The notes under the pieces were generated by a model, which did not search any database, was not told where the DNA came from, and saw nothing but the letters and a program-made list of their open reading frames with translations. DNA of 20,451 nt from Bacillota bacterium (GTDB taxonomy: Bacteria; Bacillota; Clostridia; Acetivibrionales; DTU013). The stretch lies in assembly GCA_023399355.1 (NCBI GenBank), contig JAEWQC010000313.1, positions 1 to 20,451 on the forward strand, written 5' to 3'. Of this stretch, positions 14,169-20,451 are shown piece by piece (the first letter of the stretch is position 1; every line of letters begins with the position of its first letter). The translations under genes and the position numbers were made by a program.

Positions 14169-15212
14169 TTAATCAAGTACCATATAGGAAGAACCGTCTA
14201 TCCTAATGGACTCTTCACTGCTGAGGTTCTCGGAAGTGATTTCGTATTTGTCTGTTATAATATACCTTGCCAGCCCCATATATGTCTGCAGCATATCTCC
14301 CAATCCTATGCTGTGCTGTACATTTTTACCCAGGATGTCGATCATGCCGGGGATTTTGCCTATATTGCCCAGTGTTCCCTTCTGAGCTATCAGCGCTTTA
14401 ATAAAATTCAACTGATTCTTTTTCCGCTCGATATCGCCCACCTCAAAATACGATCCATCCTCCCGGTATCCTTGCCGGAACCGTACAAACCCCTCGGCAT
14501 CAGAACCATCCAGGTGTTTCAGGCCCTTTTTGATATGGATGGATAAGTCCTGTGTCGGATCATCATAGTTCATCACATAAGGTACGTTGATATCCACTCC
14601 GCCAAGGAAGTCGATAAGAGTCTTAAACCCTTTTGTGTTAATTTTCACATAATCATCAACCGGCACCCCGAATTTTTCATGGATTACTTCAGCCAGAAAA
14701 CTTACGGGTCCCGAATTTTTAAACTTTCCGCTGTATTTAATGATACTCCCTATTCCGTTCGTGCAGTTTATTTTATAGATACCAGGCTCATGCGCCTTCT
14801 TTTTTTCCTCCAGGTAGGTGATGATGTCCTGATTGTATTCTATATAAGTATCCCGCGGAATCATTATAACCTTCAGTGTTTTGTTTTTCTGATCAATACT
14901 GGCTATCCCAATCGTATCATATTTATTGCTCAGCTTGTCCTCTCCAATGATCAGGACGTTTTTTGTTCCTTCTTCAACCAACTTGCCCGAATAAGGTTTT
15001 CCTGCAGTAAGTCTGGCTGTTTCCTCTCCAGCCTGGTTCAGCTGTTTGATTGCTTCGGGCAGATCCGGTTCGGTATTCTGTTGCTGGATTACGGCTGATT
15101 GCTGCTGATTCTGCGGCAGTAAAGCTCCTGTCTCACAGGCAACCATGAGAAGTGCAACACCAATCAAAGCAACTATAGCTATCCATATCCACATTCTTTT
15201 GGTAGAGGCCAT
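14169..15212 (-). CDS. LytR-CpsA-Psr (LCP) family protein
   Basis: 347 residues: a short basic start, a membrane segment (about residues 8-25, WIWIAIVALIGVALLMV), then a Gln-rich linker and an extracellular LCP domain. LCP enzymes move undecaprenyl-phosphate-linked anionic polymers onto peptidoglycan. Family motifs: NVLIIGED, YDTIGIASID, VIMIPRDTYIEY, YVKINTKGFKTLIDFLGGVDINVP, the DGSDAEGFVRFRQGY arginines and VGDIERKKNQ. Oddity: the membrane segment ends MVAC (Cys26), close to a lipobox though with Met at -3, so a lipoprotein form is possible. Start 15212 has GGGAG 8 nt upstream. First gene of the four-gene run, with a good promoter about 85 bp upstream. The polymer is not known. Confidence 0.92.
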   Translation of the reverse strand: MASTKRMWIWIAIVALIGVALLMVACETGALLPQNQQQSAVIQQQNTEPDLPEAIKQLNQAGEETARLTAGKPYSGKLVEEGTKNVLIIGEDKLSNKYDTIGIASIDQKNKTLKVIMIPRDTYIEYNQDIITYLEEKKKAHEPGIYKINCTNGIGSIIKYSGKFKNSGPVSFLAEVIHEKFGVPVDDYVKINTKGFKTLIDFLGGVDINVPYVMNYDDPTQDLSIHIKKGLKHLDGSDAEGFVRFRQGYREDGSYFEVGDIERKKNQLNFIKALIAQKGTLGNIGKIPGMIDILGKNVQHSIGLGDMLQTYMGLARYIITDKYEITSENLSSEESIRIDGSSYMVLD

Positions 15213-15238
15213 TTAAGATTCTCCCGCCTATAGTATTA

Positions 15239-15287
15239 ACATTTTTTACGTACTGTTTCATCGCGTATCTTACATTTTTTTACGTAC
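15239..15287 (-). promoter_or_regulatory. Paired direct repeat GTACGTAAAAAATGT in the LCP leader
   Basis: Reading on the minus strand, GTACGTAAAAAAATGT and GTACGTAAAAAATGT start about 33 bp apart (copies at about 15272-15287 and 15239-15253). The first lies at the predicted transcription start and the second about 30 nt ahead of the LCP ribosome binding site. About three helical turns separate them, fitting a regulator binding on one face of DNA; function inferred. Confidence 0.5.
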
Positions 15288-15293
15288 CATTAT

Positions 15294-15322
15294 ATTATAA
15301 TAATGATTTAATTCGTATTCAA
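15294..15322 (-). promoter_or_regulatory. Sigma-A promoter of the LCP-ABC-flavin reductase operon
   Basis: On the minus strand, TTGAAT (15322-15317), 17-nt spacer, TATAAT (15299-15294). The -10 is perfect and the -35 is 4/6. Start near 15287, giving a leader of about 75 nt. Confidence 0.75.
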
Positions 15323-15494
15323 ATAAATAATGTTAATATTTATTAAATGCGGTATGGTTGAATGCGTGGTTTAAATAGTTGCATTTTGAATGATAGTTTA
15401 TTTATGCACAGCGCTCTTGCAGAGTTTCAAAGAGAAAATTGCTTGCTTTATATTTTTAAAGCTTAGATCTCAATTTTTTATGTAGTTCAAAAGA

Positions 15495-15570
15495 GGTTCG
15501 CCACTTTCCACCGCCGGAAAGTGGCCAAAGGGCGCCACTCGGCGGCGTGGGGCCTGTCAGGGCACAGTGA
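15495..15570. other. GC-rich stretch with consecutive hairpins, possible structured RNA or repeat element
   Basis: Against an A/T-rich background this block has GCCACTTTCC (15500-15509) pairing with GGAAAGTGGC (15516-15525), then GGCGCCACTCGGCGGCGTGG and GCCTGTCAGGGC, each able to fold locally. It runs into the large inverted repeat at 15567. I do not recognise an RNA family. Confidence 0.4.
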
Positions 15571-15678
15571 AAAAAGTTTTACAATGTACCAAACGATTCA
15601 AAGGCATCCTTAAGCGGCAAAAAGCACACCGCTTAAGGATGCCTTTGAATCGGGTACATTTGTGAAATTTTTTCAAAC
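15567..15678. repeat. About 110-bp imperfect inverted repeat with a 23-bp perfect core stem, MITE-like
   Basis: A perfect 23-bp stem (15595-15617 with 15629-15651; begins GATTCAAAGG, ends CCTTTGAATC) around an 11-nt loop. Symmetry continues outwards with TGTACC (15585-15590) and GGTACA (15653-15658), then ACAA/TTGT, and finally a GAAAAAAG arm (about 15568) and a TTTTTTC arm (about 15668). No obvious target-site duplication. It could be a miniature inverted-repeat element or a bidirectional terminator. Confidence 0.8.
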
Positions 15679-15847
15679 ACTTAAAAGTGACTTTGAAGCA
15701 GTCCGGGAGCAAAGGCCTTTTTGCCAATGTACCTGTCCCTTGACACTAAGAGAATAATATCATACATATTTGATAGTTGCATTTCATTGGATGCGGCACG
15801 GTTGGATGCGGCATGCTTCATCTGTATGATGGTTGCCAAATACAGAA

Positions 15848-15908
15848 AGGGGGGATGATTCCTACTTAGAATTTTACTGCAAAATTCTAAGCAGGAATCA
15901 TCCCCTCT
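15848..15908. terminator. Long 25-bp hairpin downstream of hydA, terminator-like
   Basis: GGGGATGATTCCT (15851-15863) and CTTAGAATTTT (15865-15875) pair with 15881-15891 and 15893-15905, with a single A/C mismatch and a 5-nt loop. It lies about 110 nt after the hydA stop. On the minus strand it is followed only by CCTTTCTGTATTT, so a classical U-tract is lacking; it may stop transcription or protect the 3' end. Confidence 0.55.
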
Positions 15909-16014
15909 CTTCAATTATTGCACATCACTTTTAAATAGTTTTTAAACCAACACTTTATCCCGGCGTATCCCTCTTATGCTGGCTTATCTTTTTGCGGGGT
16001 AATTCTCGTCCGGA

Positions 16015-17766
16015 CTATTTCTTGTCGGGATAGTTCGCCCGCTGCATATAATGCGTATGAAGAAGTTCATGCGCCTTATGGCTTCCGGGATATTCGAAGA
16101 ACTCGGTATAAAGCTTTTTAACATTCGGGTTGTCCTGCGATTTCCTCAGCGGCAGGCTTTCATCTTCTTCGTAGATTGCCTTGGCCCTCTCCGCTCTGAG
16201 ATCTATCCAGCTTCTGACCTGGGACGGCTGTATCGGCTGTCCTCCGCCATTTACGCAACCGCCGGGGCAGGCCATTACTTCTACGAAATGGTATTGTGCC
16301 TCCCCATTTTTCATTTTTTCAAGGAGCTTCCTTGCGTTTCCCGTGCCATGTGCGACAGCCGCCCTGATTGTCATGCCGGCAACCTGAAGGGTAGCTTCCT
16401 TCACGCCCTCCACTCCCCTGACCGCTTCAAATTCAACCTTTTCAAGAGGTTTGCCTTCCAGCAGTTCCACAAGATATCTTAATGCTGCTTCCATCACGCC
16501 GCCCGTTGCTCCGAATATGACTGCGGCGCCGGTAGCTTCTCCCATCGGATCGTCAAAATGCCTCTCAGGCAGTTCCGTAAAATCGATACCGGCTTCTCTG
16601 ATCATTCTGGCCAGTTCTCTCGTGGTCAGCACTACATCAACATCTGCATAGCCTGTCGATGAAAGTTCCGGACGCTTAGCTTCAAATTTCTTTGCGGTAC
16701 AGGGCATCACAGAAACGACAAATATCTTAGCAGGGTCAATGCTCATTTTCTCCGCATAATACGATTTCAACAGGGCACCGAACATCTCATGAGGTGATTT
16801 GCAGGTGGACAGATTATCCAGGAATTCCGGGAAATTATGCTCGCAGAATTTTATCCATCCGGGGCTGCAGGAGGTGATGACAGGCAGCTTTCCTCCGGTC
16901 TTGATCCTTGTGACAAGCTCGGTGACCTCTTCCATAATGGTCAGGTCGGCAGCAGTATCCGTATCAAAAACCTTCGCGAATCCAAGACGCCTCAGCGAAG
17001 CGATCATATTGCTGGTCACCCTGGTCCCGATCGGCATCCCGAATTCTTCACCCAGAGCGACCCTTATTGCAGGAGCCGTCTGAACGACAACATGCAGGTC
17101 CTTGTTGGCCAGTGCAGCCCAAACTTTATCGGTGTCATCCTTCTCTCTCAGTGCACCGACCGGGCAAACCGTGATGCATTGTCCGCAATTGATGCATGGA
17201 ACTTCCGCCAGTGATTCATTGAAGGCCGAGCCGACAATCGTTTTGAAGCCTCTCTCATTGGTGTCTATCACAGCGACCTTCTGGATATTCTTGCACATAT
17301 TGACGCAGCGTCTGCACAGTACGCATTTGTTCGGATCTCTGACGATGGAATGTGAAAGCTGATCGATCGGGTGTTTTCCCATCTCGCCCTCAAACCTGAT
17401 CTCCTTGATGTTGAGTTCCTCACTCAGTTTCTGCAATTCGCAGTTTCTGCTTCTGACGCAGGTCAAGCACTTCTTGTCGTGGTTTGAAAGAATCAGTTCC
17501 AGGGTAACCTTCCTGGCTTCTCTGACCTTCGGAGTCTGTGTGAATATTTCCAGGCCCTCGGAAACAGGATATACACAAGCTGCCTGCAAACTCCTGGCAC
17601 CCTTCACTTCAACAACACACATCCTGCAGGCTCCGATTTCGTTGATGTCCTTCAGGAAGCAAAGTGTCGGTATATCAATATTGGCATACCTTGCAGCCTC
17701 CAAAACGGTATAATTATTGGGAACCTGTATCTTTCGAGTATCTATCGTCATATTGACCATGTCCAT
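16015..17766 (-). CDS. hydA: [FeFe]-hydrogenase catalytic subunit HydA
   Basis: Makes or oxidises H2 in the cytosol. 583 residues, modular: [2Fe-2S] domain (Cys36, 47, 50, 64); His-Cys3 [4Fe-4S] site (His96, Cys100, 103, 109); two [4Fe-4S] clusters (Cys148, 151, 154, 158 and Cys191, 194, 197, 201); then the H-cluster domain with L1 TSCSPGW (298-304), L2 MPCTAKKFE (Cys356) and L3 EVMACPGGCVNGGG (Cys500, Cys504). A small-subunit-like tail ends in HELLHTHY. L1 has Ser301 where monomeric enzymes have the second Cys of TSCCPGW. The start at 17766 follows GGAAGGAG by about 10 nt and lies 22 nt after the hydB stop. With HydB and HydC it should form a trimeric NAD(H)/ferredoxin-linked, possibly electron-bifurcating enzyme; bifurcation is inference from gene content. 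Confidence 0.97.
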   Translation of the reverse strand: MDMVNMTIDTRKIQVPNNYTVLEAARYANIDIPTLCFLKDINEIGACRMCVVEVKGARSLQAACVYPVSEGLEIFTQTPKVREARKVTLELILSNHDKKCLTCVRSRNCELQKLSEELNIKEIRFEGEMGKHPIDQLSHSIVRDPNKCVLCRRCVNMCKNIQKVAVIDTNERGFKTIVGSAFNESLAEVPCINCGQCITVCPVGALREKDDTDKVWAALANKDLHVVVQTAPAIRVALGEEFGMPIGTRVTSNMIASLRRLGFAKVFDTDTAADLTIMEEVTELVTRIKTGGKLPVITSCSPGWIKFCEHNFPEFLDNLSTCKSPHEMFGALLKSYYAEKMSIDPAKIFVVSVMPCTAKKFEAKRPELSSTGYADVDVVLTTRELARMIREAGIDFTELPERHFDDPMGEATGAAVIFGATGGVMEAALRYLVELLEGKPLEKVEFEAVRGVEGVKEATLQVAGMTIRAAVAHGTGNARKLLEKMKNGEAQYHFVEVMACPGGCVNGGGQPIQPSQVRSWIDLRAERAKAIYEEDESLPLRKSQDNPNVKKLYTEFFEYPGSHKAHELLHTHYMQRANYPDKK

Positions 17767-17788
17767 TTTTTACACTCTCCTTCCTTTA

Positions 17789-19585
17789 TCATGCATTCTT
17801 GAATATTGCCTTGAATGGGCATTTCTCCATACAGGCACCGCACTTGATACACTTTTCCTGATCGATCACGTAGGTTGTATTCTTATCACCGCTTATGCAG
17901 GTGACAGGACAGTTCTTCGCACATATACCGCACTTTTTGCAGCGGTCGGCTGCGATTACATAGTTCATCATGGACTTGCAAACACCTGCAGGACACTTTT
18001 TGTCCCTCACATGCGCAACATATTCCTCCCTGAAGTACCTCAATGTGCTCAAAACCGGCTGAGGCGCCGATTGACCAAGTCCACACAGTGCAGAGGCGAT
18101 GATATTCTTTGCCAGAACCTCCAGCTTGTCGATGTCCTCCATCTCACCCTTGCCGCCGGTGATCCTTTCAAGGATTTCAAGCATCCTTTTCGTCCCGATA
18201 CGGCACGGCGGGCATTTCCCGCAGGACTCATCCACTGTGAACTCAAGGAAGAACCTTGCGATGTCAACCATGCAGTTGTCCTCATCCATTACAATAAGCC
18301 CGCCGGAGCCCATCATGGAGCCCAGTTCCTTCAAGGTTTCATAATCTATGGGGGTGTCAATATGACTTGCAGGGATACATCCGCCTGAAGGCCCGCCTGT
18401 TTGGGCGGCCTTGAACTTCTTTCCGTTCGGGATGCCACCGCCGATATCATAAATAATCTCTCTCAATGTAGTACCAATCGGTATTTCCACAAGACCCGTA
18501 TTGTTGATCTTGCCTCCTACCGCAAACACCTTGGTCCCTTTGCTCTTCTCCGTACCGATGCTTGCGAACCAGTCGGCGCCCTTGTTGAATATTACCGGAA
18601 TATTTGCATAGGTTTCAACGTTGTTAAGCAGCGTCGGTTTCTGCCATAGACCCCTGACAGCCGGGAACGGCGGTTTTGGTTTCGGTTCGCCCCTCTTTCC
18701 TTCGATTGAGGTGATAAGGGCTGTTTCCTCACCGCATACAAATGCACCGGCACCAAGTCTCAGTTCAATATCAAAATTAAATTCCGTACCGAATATGTTT
18801 TTACCCAGCAGTCCATATTCTTTTGCCTGTTTTATCGCTATTTCGAGCCTTTTTACAGCTATGGGGTACTCCGCCCTGACATAAATGTAACCCTGATCCG
18901 AGCCTACCGCATAACCTGCAATAGCCATTGCTTCCAATACACTGTGGGGATCTCCCTCCAGGACGCTTCGATCCATGAATGCTCCCGGATCTCCTTCATC
19001 CGCATTACAGCAAACATACTTTTGATCCCCTGCCGATTTTGCCGTGAACTCCCATTTGAGGCCGGTAGGAAAACCTGCGCCTCCCCTGCCCCTGAGTCCG
19101 GATTTCTTGACTTCTGCGATGACCTGCGCAGGAGTCAGCTCTGTCAAAGCTTTTGCAAGTGCTTTGTATCCGTCATAGGCTATATATTCATCTATATTTT
19201 CCGGATTGATGATGCCACAGTTTCTTAGTGCAATCCTGACCTGCCGTTTGAAGAAATCAACATTTTCCAGAGATTTTGAGGGATCGACAGCTTCCTTGTC
19301 ACCGGCCAGCAGCCTTTTAACCAATCTACCCTTGATCAGGTGCTCCTCAACGATTTCTTTTACATCCTCGACCTTCACCATTGTGTACATGGCTCCCTCG
19401 GGATATACTACCATGATCGGACCTTCGGCACATAATCCGAAACAACCGGTTGTCACTACTTTTACTTCCTTGTCCAACTTGTTCTTATATAGTTGCGCTT
19501 CTAATTCCTGTTTTATTTTAGGTGAGTTTGATGAAGTACAGCCTGTACCACCACAAATTAATACGTGCGCCCTGAAAAATTCCAT
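17789..19585 (-). CDS. hydB: Hydrogenase subunit HydB, NuoF-like NADH-binding flavoprotein
   Basis: 598 residues linking NAD(H) to the hydrogenase. N-terminal thioredoxin-like [2Fe-2S] domain with Cys11, 16, 48 and 52; a NuoF core with NADH/FMN signatures GLRGRGGAGFPTGLKW, NADEGDPGAFMDR and GAGAFVCGEETALITSIEG; an N3-type [4Fe-4S] site, ESCGKCPPCRIG plus the later LCGLGQ; and a C-terminal 2x[4Fe-4S] ferredoxin domain, CKKCGICAKNC and CIKCGACMEKC. The frame is open to 19672, but ATG 19585 follows GGGAGGGAG and starts the [2Fe-2S] domain; the 29 extra residues have no family likeness and would overlap hydC. It lies 31 nt after hydC. FMN and the clusters make it the likely branching point of electrons. 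Confidence 0.96.
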   Translation of the reverse strand: MEFFRAHVLICGGTGCTSSNSPKIKQELEAQLYKNKLDKEVKVVTTGCFGLCAEGPIMVVYPEGAMYTMVKVEDVKEIVEEHLIKGRLVKRLLAGDKEAVDPSKSLENVDFFKRQVRIALRNCGIINPENIDEYIAYDGYKALAKALTELTPAQVIAEVKKSGLRGRGGAGFPTGLKWEFTAKSAGDQKYVCCNADEGDPGAFMDRSVLEGDPHSVLEAMAIAGYAVGSDQGYIYVRAEYPIAVKRLEIAIKQAKEYGLLGKNIFGTEFNFDIELRLGAGAFVCGEETALITSIEGKRGEPKPKPPFPAVRGLWQKPTLLNNVETYANIPVIFNKGADWFASIGTEKSKGTKVFAVGGKINNTGLVEIPIGTTLREIIYDIGGGIPNGKKFKAAQTGGPSGGCIPASHIDTPIDYETLKELGSMMGSGGLIVMDEDNCMVDIARFFLEFTVDESCGKCPPCRIGTKRMLEILERITGGKGEMEDIDKLEVLAKNIIASALCGLGQSAPQPVLSTLRYFREEYVAHVRDKKCPAGVCKSMMNYVIAADRCKKCGICAKNCPVTCISGDKNTTYVIDQEKCIKCGACMEKCPFKAIFKNA

Positions 19586-19616
19586 TTTGCTCCCTCCCTG
19601 CCATTCTATTCTACTA

Positions 19617-19994
19617 TTATTTGCTTTCCGCTTCTGCCTCACCGATTGTAAGATCCTGACATACTCTTCCATTCACAAGATGCTCTGACACAATACGGGC
19701 TGCTTTTTCAGCAGTCATCTTGACATATGTGACCTTTGTTCCATCCGCATCGAAGATTTCAACAATGGGTTCAAGTCTGCAGACACCTATACAACCCGTC
19801 ATTGTAACCGATACATCCGTGAGCTTTCTTTTGGCAAGCTCTTCGACAAAAGCATTCATGACAGGCCTTGCTCCTGCTGCTATCCCGCACGTTGCCATAC
19901 CGACCACGATACGTTTTCCGTTCTTATTTGTCCTCATTTTTATCTGATCCAGGGTTTTATTTCTGATTGCTTCAAGTTCAGCCAATGATTTCAT
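19617..19994 (-). CDS. hydC: Hydrogenase subunit HydC, thioredoxin-like [2Fe-2S] ferredoxin (NuoE-like)
   Basis: A 125-residue small subunit relaying electrons between HydB and HydA. After a short N-terminal helix it has the thioredoxin-like ferredoxin fold: ATCGIAAGARPVMNAF with Cys36, and MTGCIGVC with Cys68 and Cys72. A fourth cysteine, Cys112, is near the C-terminus. Standard NuoE-type domains have two cysteines in the first loop; only one is present here, so cluster ligation is either three-Cys plus another residue, or reduced. I recall the ATCGIAAGAR form from other clostridial homologues. Start 19994 has GGAGG 8 nt upstream and overlaps the end of the preceding ATPase gene by 17 nt, showing coupling. 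Confidence 0.9.
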   Translation of the reverse strand: MKSLAELEAIRNKTLDQIKMRTNKNGKRIVVGMATCGIAAGARPVMNAFVEELAKRKLTDVSVTMTGCIGVCRLEPIVEIFDADGTKVTYVKMTAEKAARIVSEHLVNGRVCQDLTIGEAEAESK

Positions 19995-20451
19995 TTATTA
20001 CACCTCCAAAAATCTCTTTTAGACCTTCTCCGATATATTCCCGAAGCCATTGTACCACCGCAAATTCTGCCAGCGGCACCTCTCCAAGCCTTTGCTTCAC
20101 TTCGCGGGAATTGAAGTTGAATTGTTTTTGTCCGTTTGCCAGTAACAGTTGAAATTCTATAGCAGGATAGGCGGCAGCCGTATCCGTTATTACTCCGGAA
20201 ACGTCCCCAAGCGGTGGCCTGTCTATATGATCGATCCTGTAACTGGATTTTACAACAGTTCCAATTCCTTTTCCGGATGTAATCCTGAAACTGCCGCCGG
20301 ATTGTTCAGCCGAAGCTTTGAATAAAGGAATCCCCAGTCCAACCTTTCTGGTTGTCCTGGTAGTGGAAAACGGATCGGTAACGCCGGCAAGAAACTCTTC
20401 ATCCATTCCACAGCCATTATCTTCGATAATGACTTCCAACAAGCCACTTTG
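19978..20451 (-). CDS. GHKL ATPase (histidine-kinase-type ATP-binding protein), truncated at its 5' end by the window edge
   Basis: The C-terminal 157 codons of a protein with the Bergerat ATP fold: G1 box DNGCGMDEEF, then the F/lid region TDPFSTTRTTRKVGLGIPLFKASAEQSGG (phosphate-contacting G2 glycines GLGIPL) and the strand GSFRITSGKGIGTVV. The N-box and any sensor or phosphoacceptor region are outside the window. The frame stays open to base 20451; the first in-window start codon is only a TTG in mid-domain. An extension of about 85 residues after the ATPase fold, ending WLREYIGEGLKEIFGGVINEIIG, is unlike ordinary histidine kinases. It overlaps hydC by 17 nt and so belongs to the hyd operon; a regulatory role for the hydrogenase is inferred. 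Confidence 0.88.
   Translation of the reverse strand, partial: QSGLLEVIIEDNGCGMDEEFLAGVTDPFSTTRTTRKVGLGIPLFKASAEQSGGSFRITSGKGIGTVVKSSYRIDHIDRPPLGDVSGVITDTAAAYPAIEFQLLLANGQKQFNFNSREVKQRLGEVPLAEFAVVQWLREYIGEGLKEIFGGVINEIIG

Larger units (their letters stand above)
15213..16014. other. 802-bp gene-free region between the hydrogenase and LCP operons
   Basis: No credible protein gene; the 77-codon minus-strand ORF at 15681-15914 runs through a hairpin and has no family likeness. In order the region holds paired ACATTTTTTACGTAC repeats and the LCP promoter (15239-15322), two ATGCGG repeat pairs (15343-15369 and 15787-15813), a GC-rich multi-hairpin stretch (15495-15570), a roughly 110-bp inverted repeat (15567-15678), a GTACCTGTCCCTTG motif (15729-15742), and a 26-bp hairpin (15848-15908). 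Confidence 0.75.

Noticed and set aside
15740..15768. Plus-strand TTGACA with TACATA 17 nt downstream
   Set aside because: Poor -10 and no gene or clear RNA downstream on that strand; left as chance.
15681..15914. Minus-strand 77-codon ORF in the hyd-LCP gap
   Set aside because: It starts beyond and runs through the 25-bp hairpin, has no good ribosome binding site, and shows no recognisable sequence.
17717..18388. Plus-strand ORF of 223 codons opposite hydB
   Set aside because: Antisense shadow of the ferredoxin and cysteine-rich part of hydB; no family motif.

Overview
The window (about 20.5 kb) looks like chromosomal DNA of an anaerobic, fermentative Gram-positive bacterium of the Clostridia, most like the Acetivibrio/Ruminiclostridium (Clostridium thermocellum) group. 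Reasons: strong GGAGG-type ribosome binding sites; a pyrophosphate-dependent phosphofructokinase divergent from a class II aldolase; a pyruvate formate-lyase; and a trimeric [FeFe]-hydrogenase operon led by a GHKL ATPase. From memory this resembles the C. thermocellum hydrogenase and phosphofructokinase neighbourhoods. The species call is inference.

Layout. 1-973 (+): 3' part of a D-Ala-D-Ala carboxypeptidase. 1108-1863 (-): an exported SIMPL/DUF541 protein behind an ECF-sigma-like promoter. 2201-5337 (-): three overlapping genes for an activase of the 2-hydroxyacyl-CoA dehydratase type and two cysteine-containing partners. Their upstream region holds a seven-copy 15-16 bp tandem repeat. 5682-6611 (-) and 6927-8174 (+): divergent fba and pfp. 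8181-8605: pfp terminator, a 26-bp repeat array, a near-consensus promoter and a ZTP (pfl-motif) riboswitch with a terminator-type expression platform, feeding pflB (8606-10840, +). 11146-15212 (-): a four-gene run of LCP protein, ABC ATPase, ABC permease and flavin reductase. 15213-16014: about 800 bp with no credible gene but rich in hairpins and repeats. 16015-20451 (-): the end of a GHKL ATPase gene, then hydC, hydB and hydA.

How it fits together. fba and pfp are the middle of glycolysis, using PPi rather than ATP at the phosphofructokinase step. PflB splits pyruvate to acetyl-CoA and formate, and formate feeds one-carbon folate metabolism, which explains riboswitch control by the purine-pathway alarmone ZTP/ZMP. 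HydABC disposes of NADH and ferredoxin electrons as H2. The carboxypeptidase, LCP protein and SIMPL protein serve the cell envelope.

The least understood parts are the three-gene activase system, which looks like a split form of a much larger fused family; the tandem repeat in front of it; and the hairpin-rich gap between the hydrogenase and LCP operons. No tRNA, rRNA, CRISPR array, transposase or phage gene was seen.
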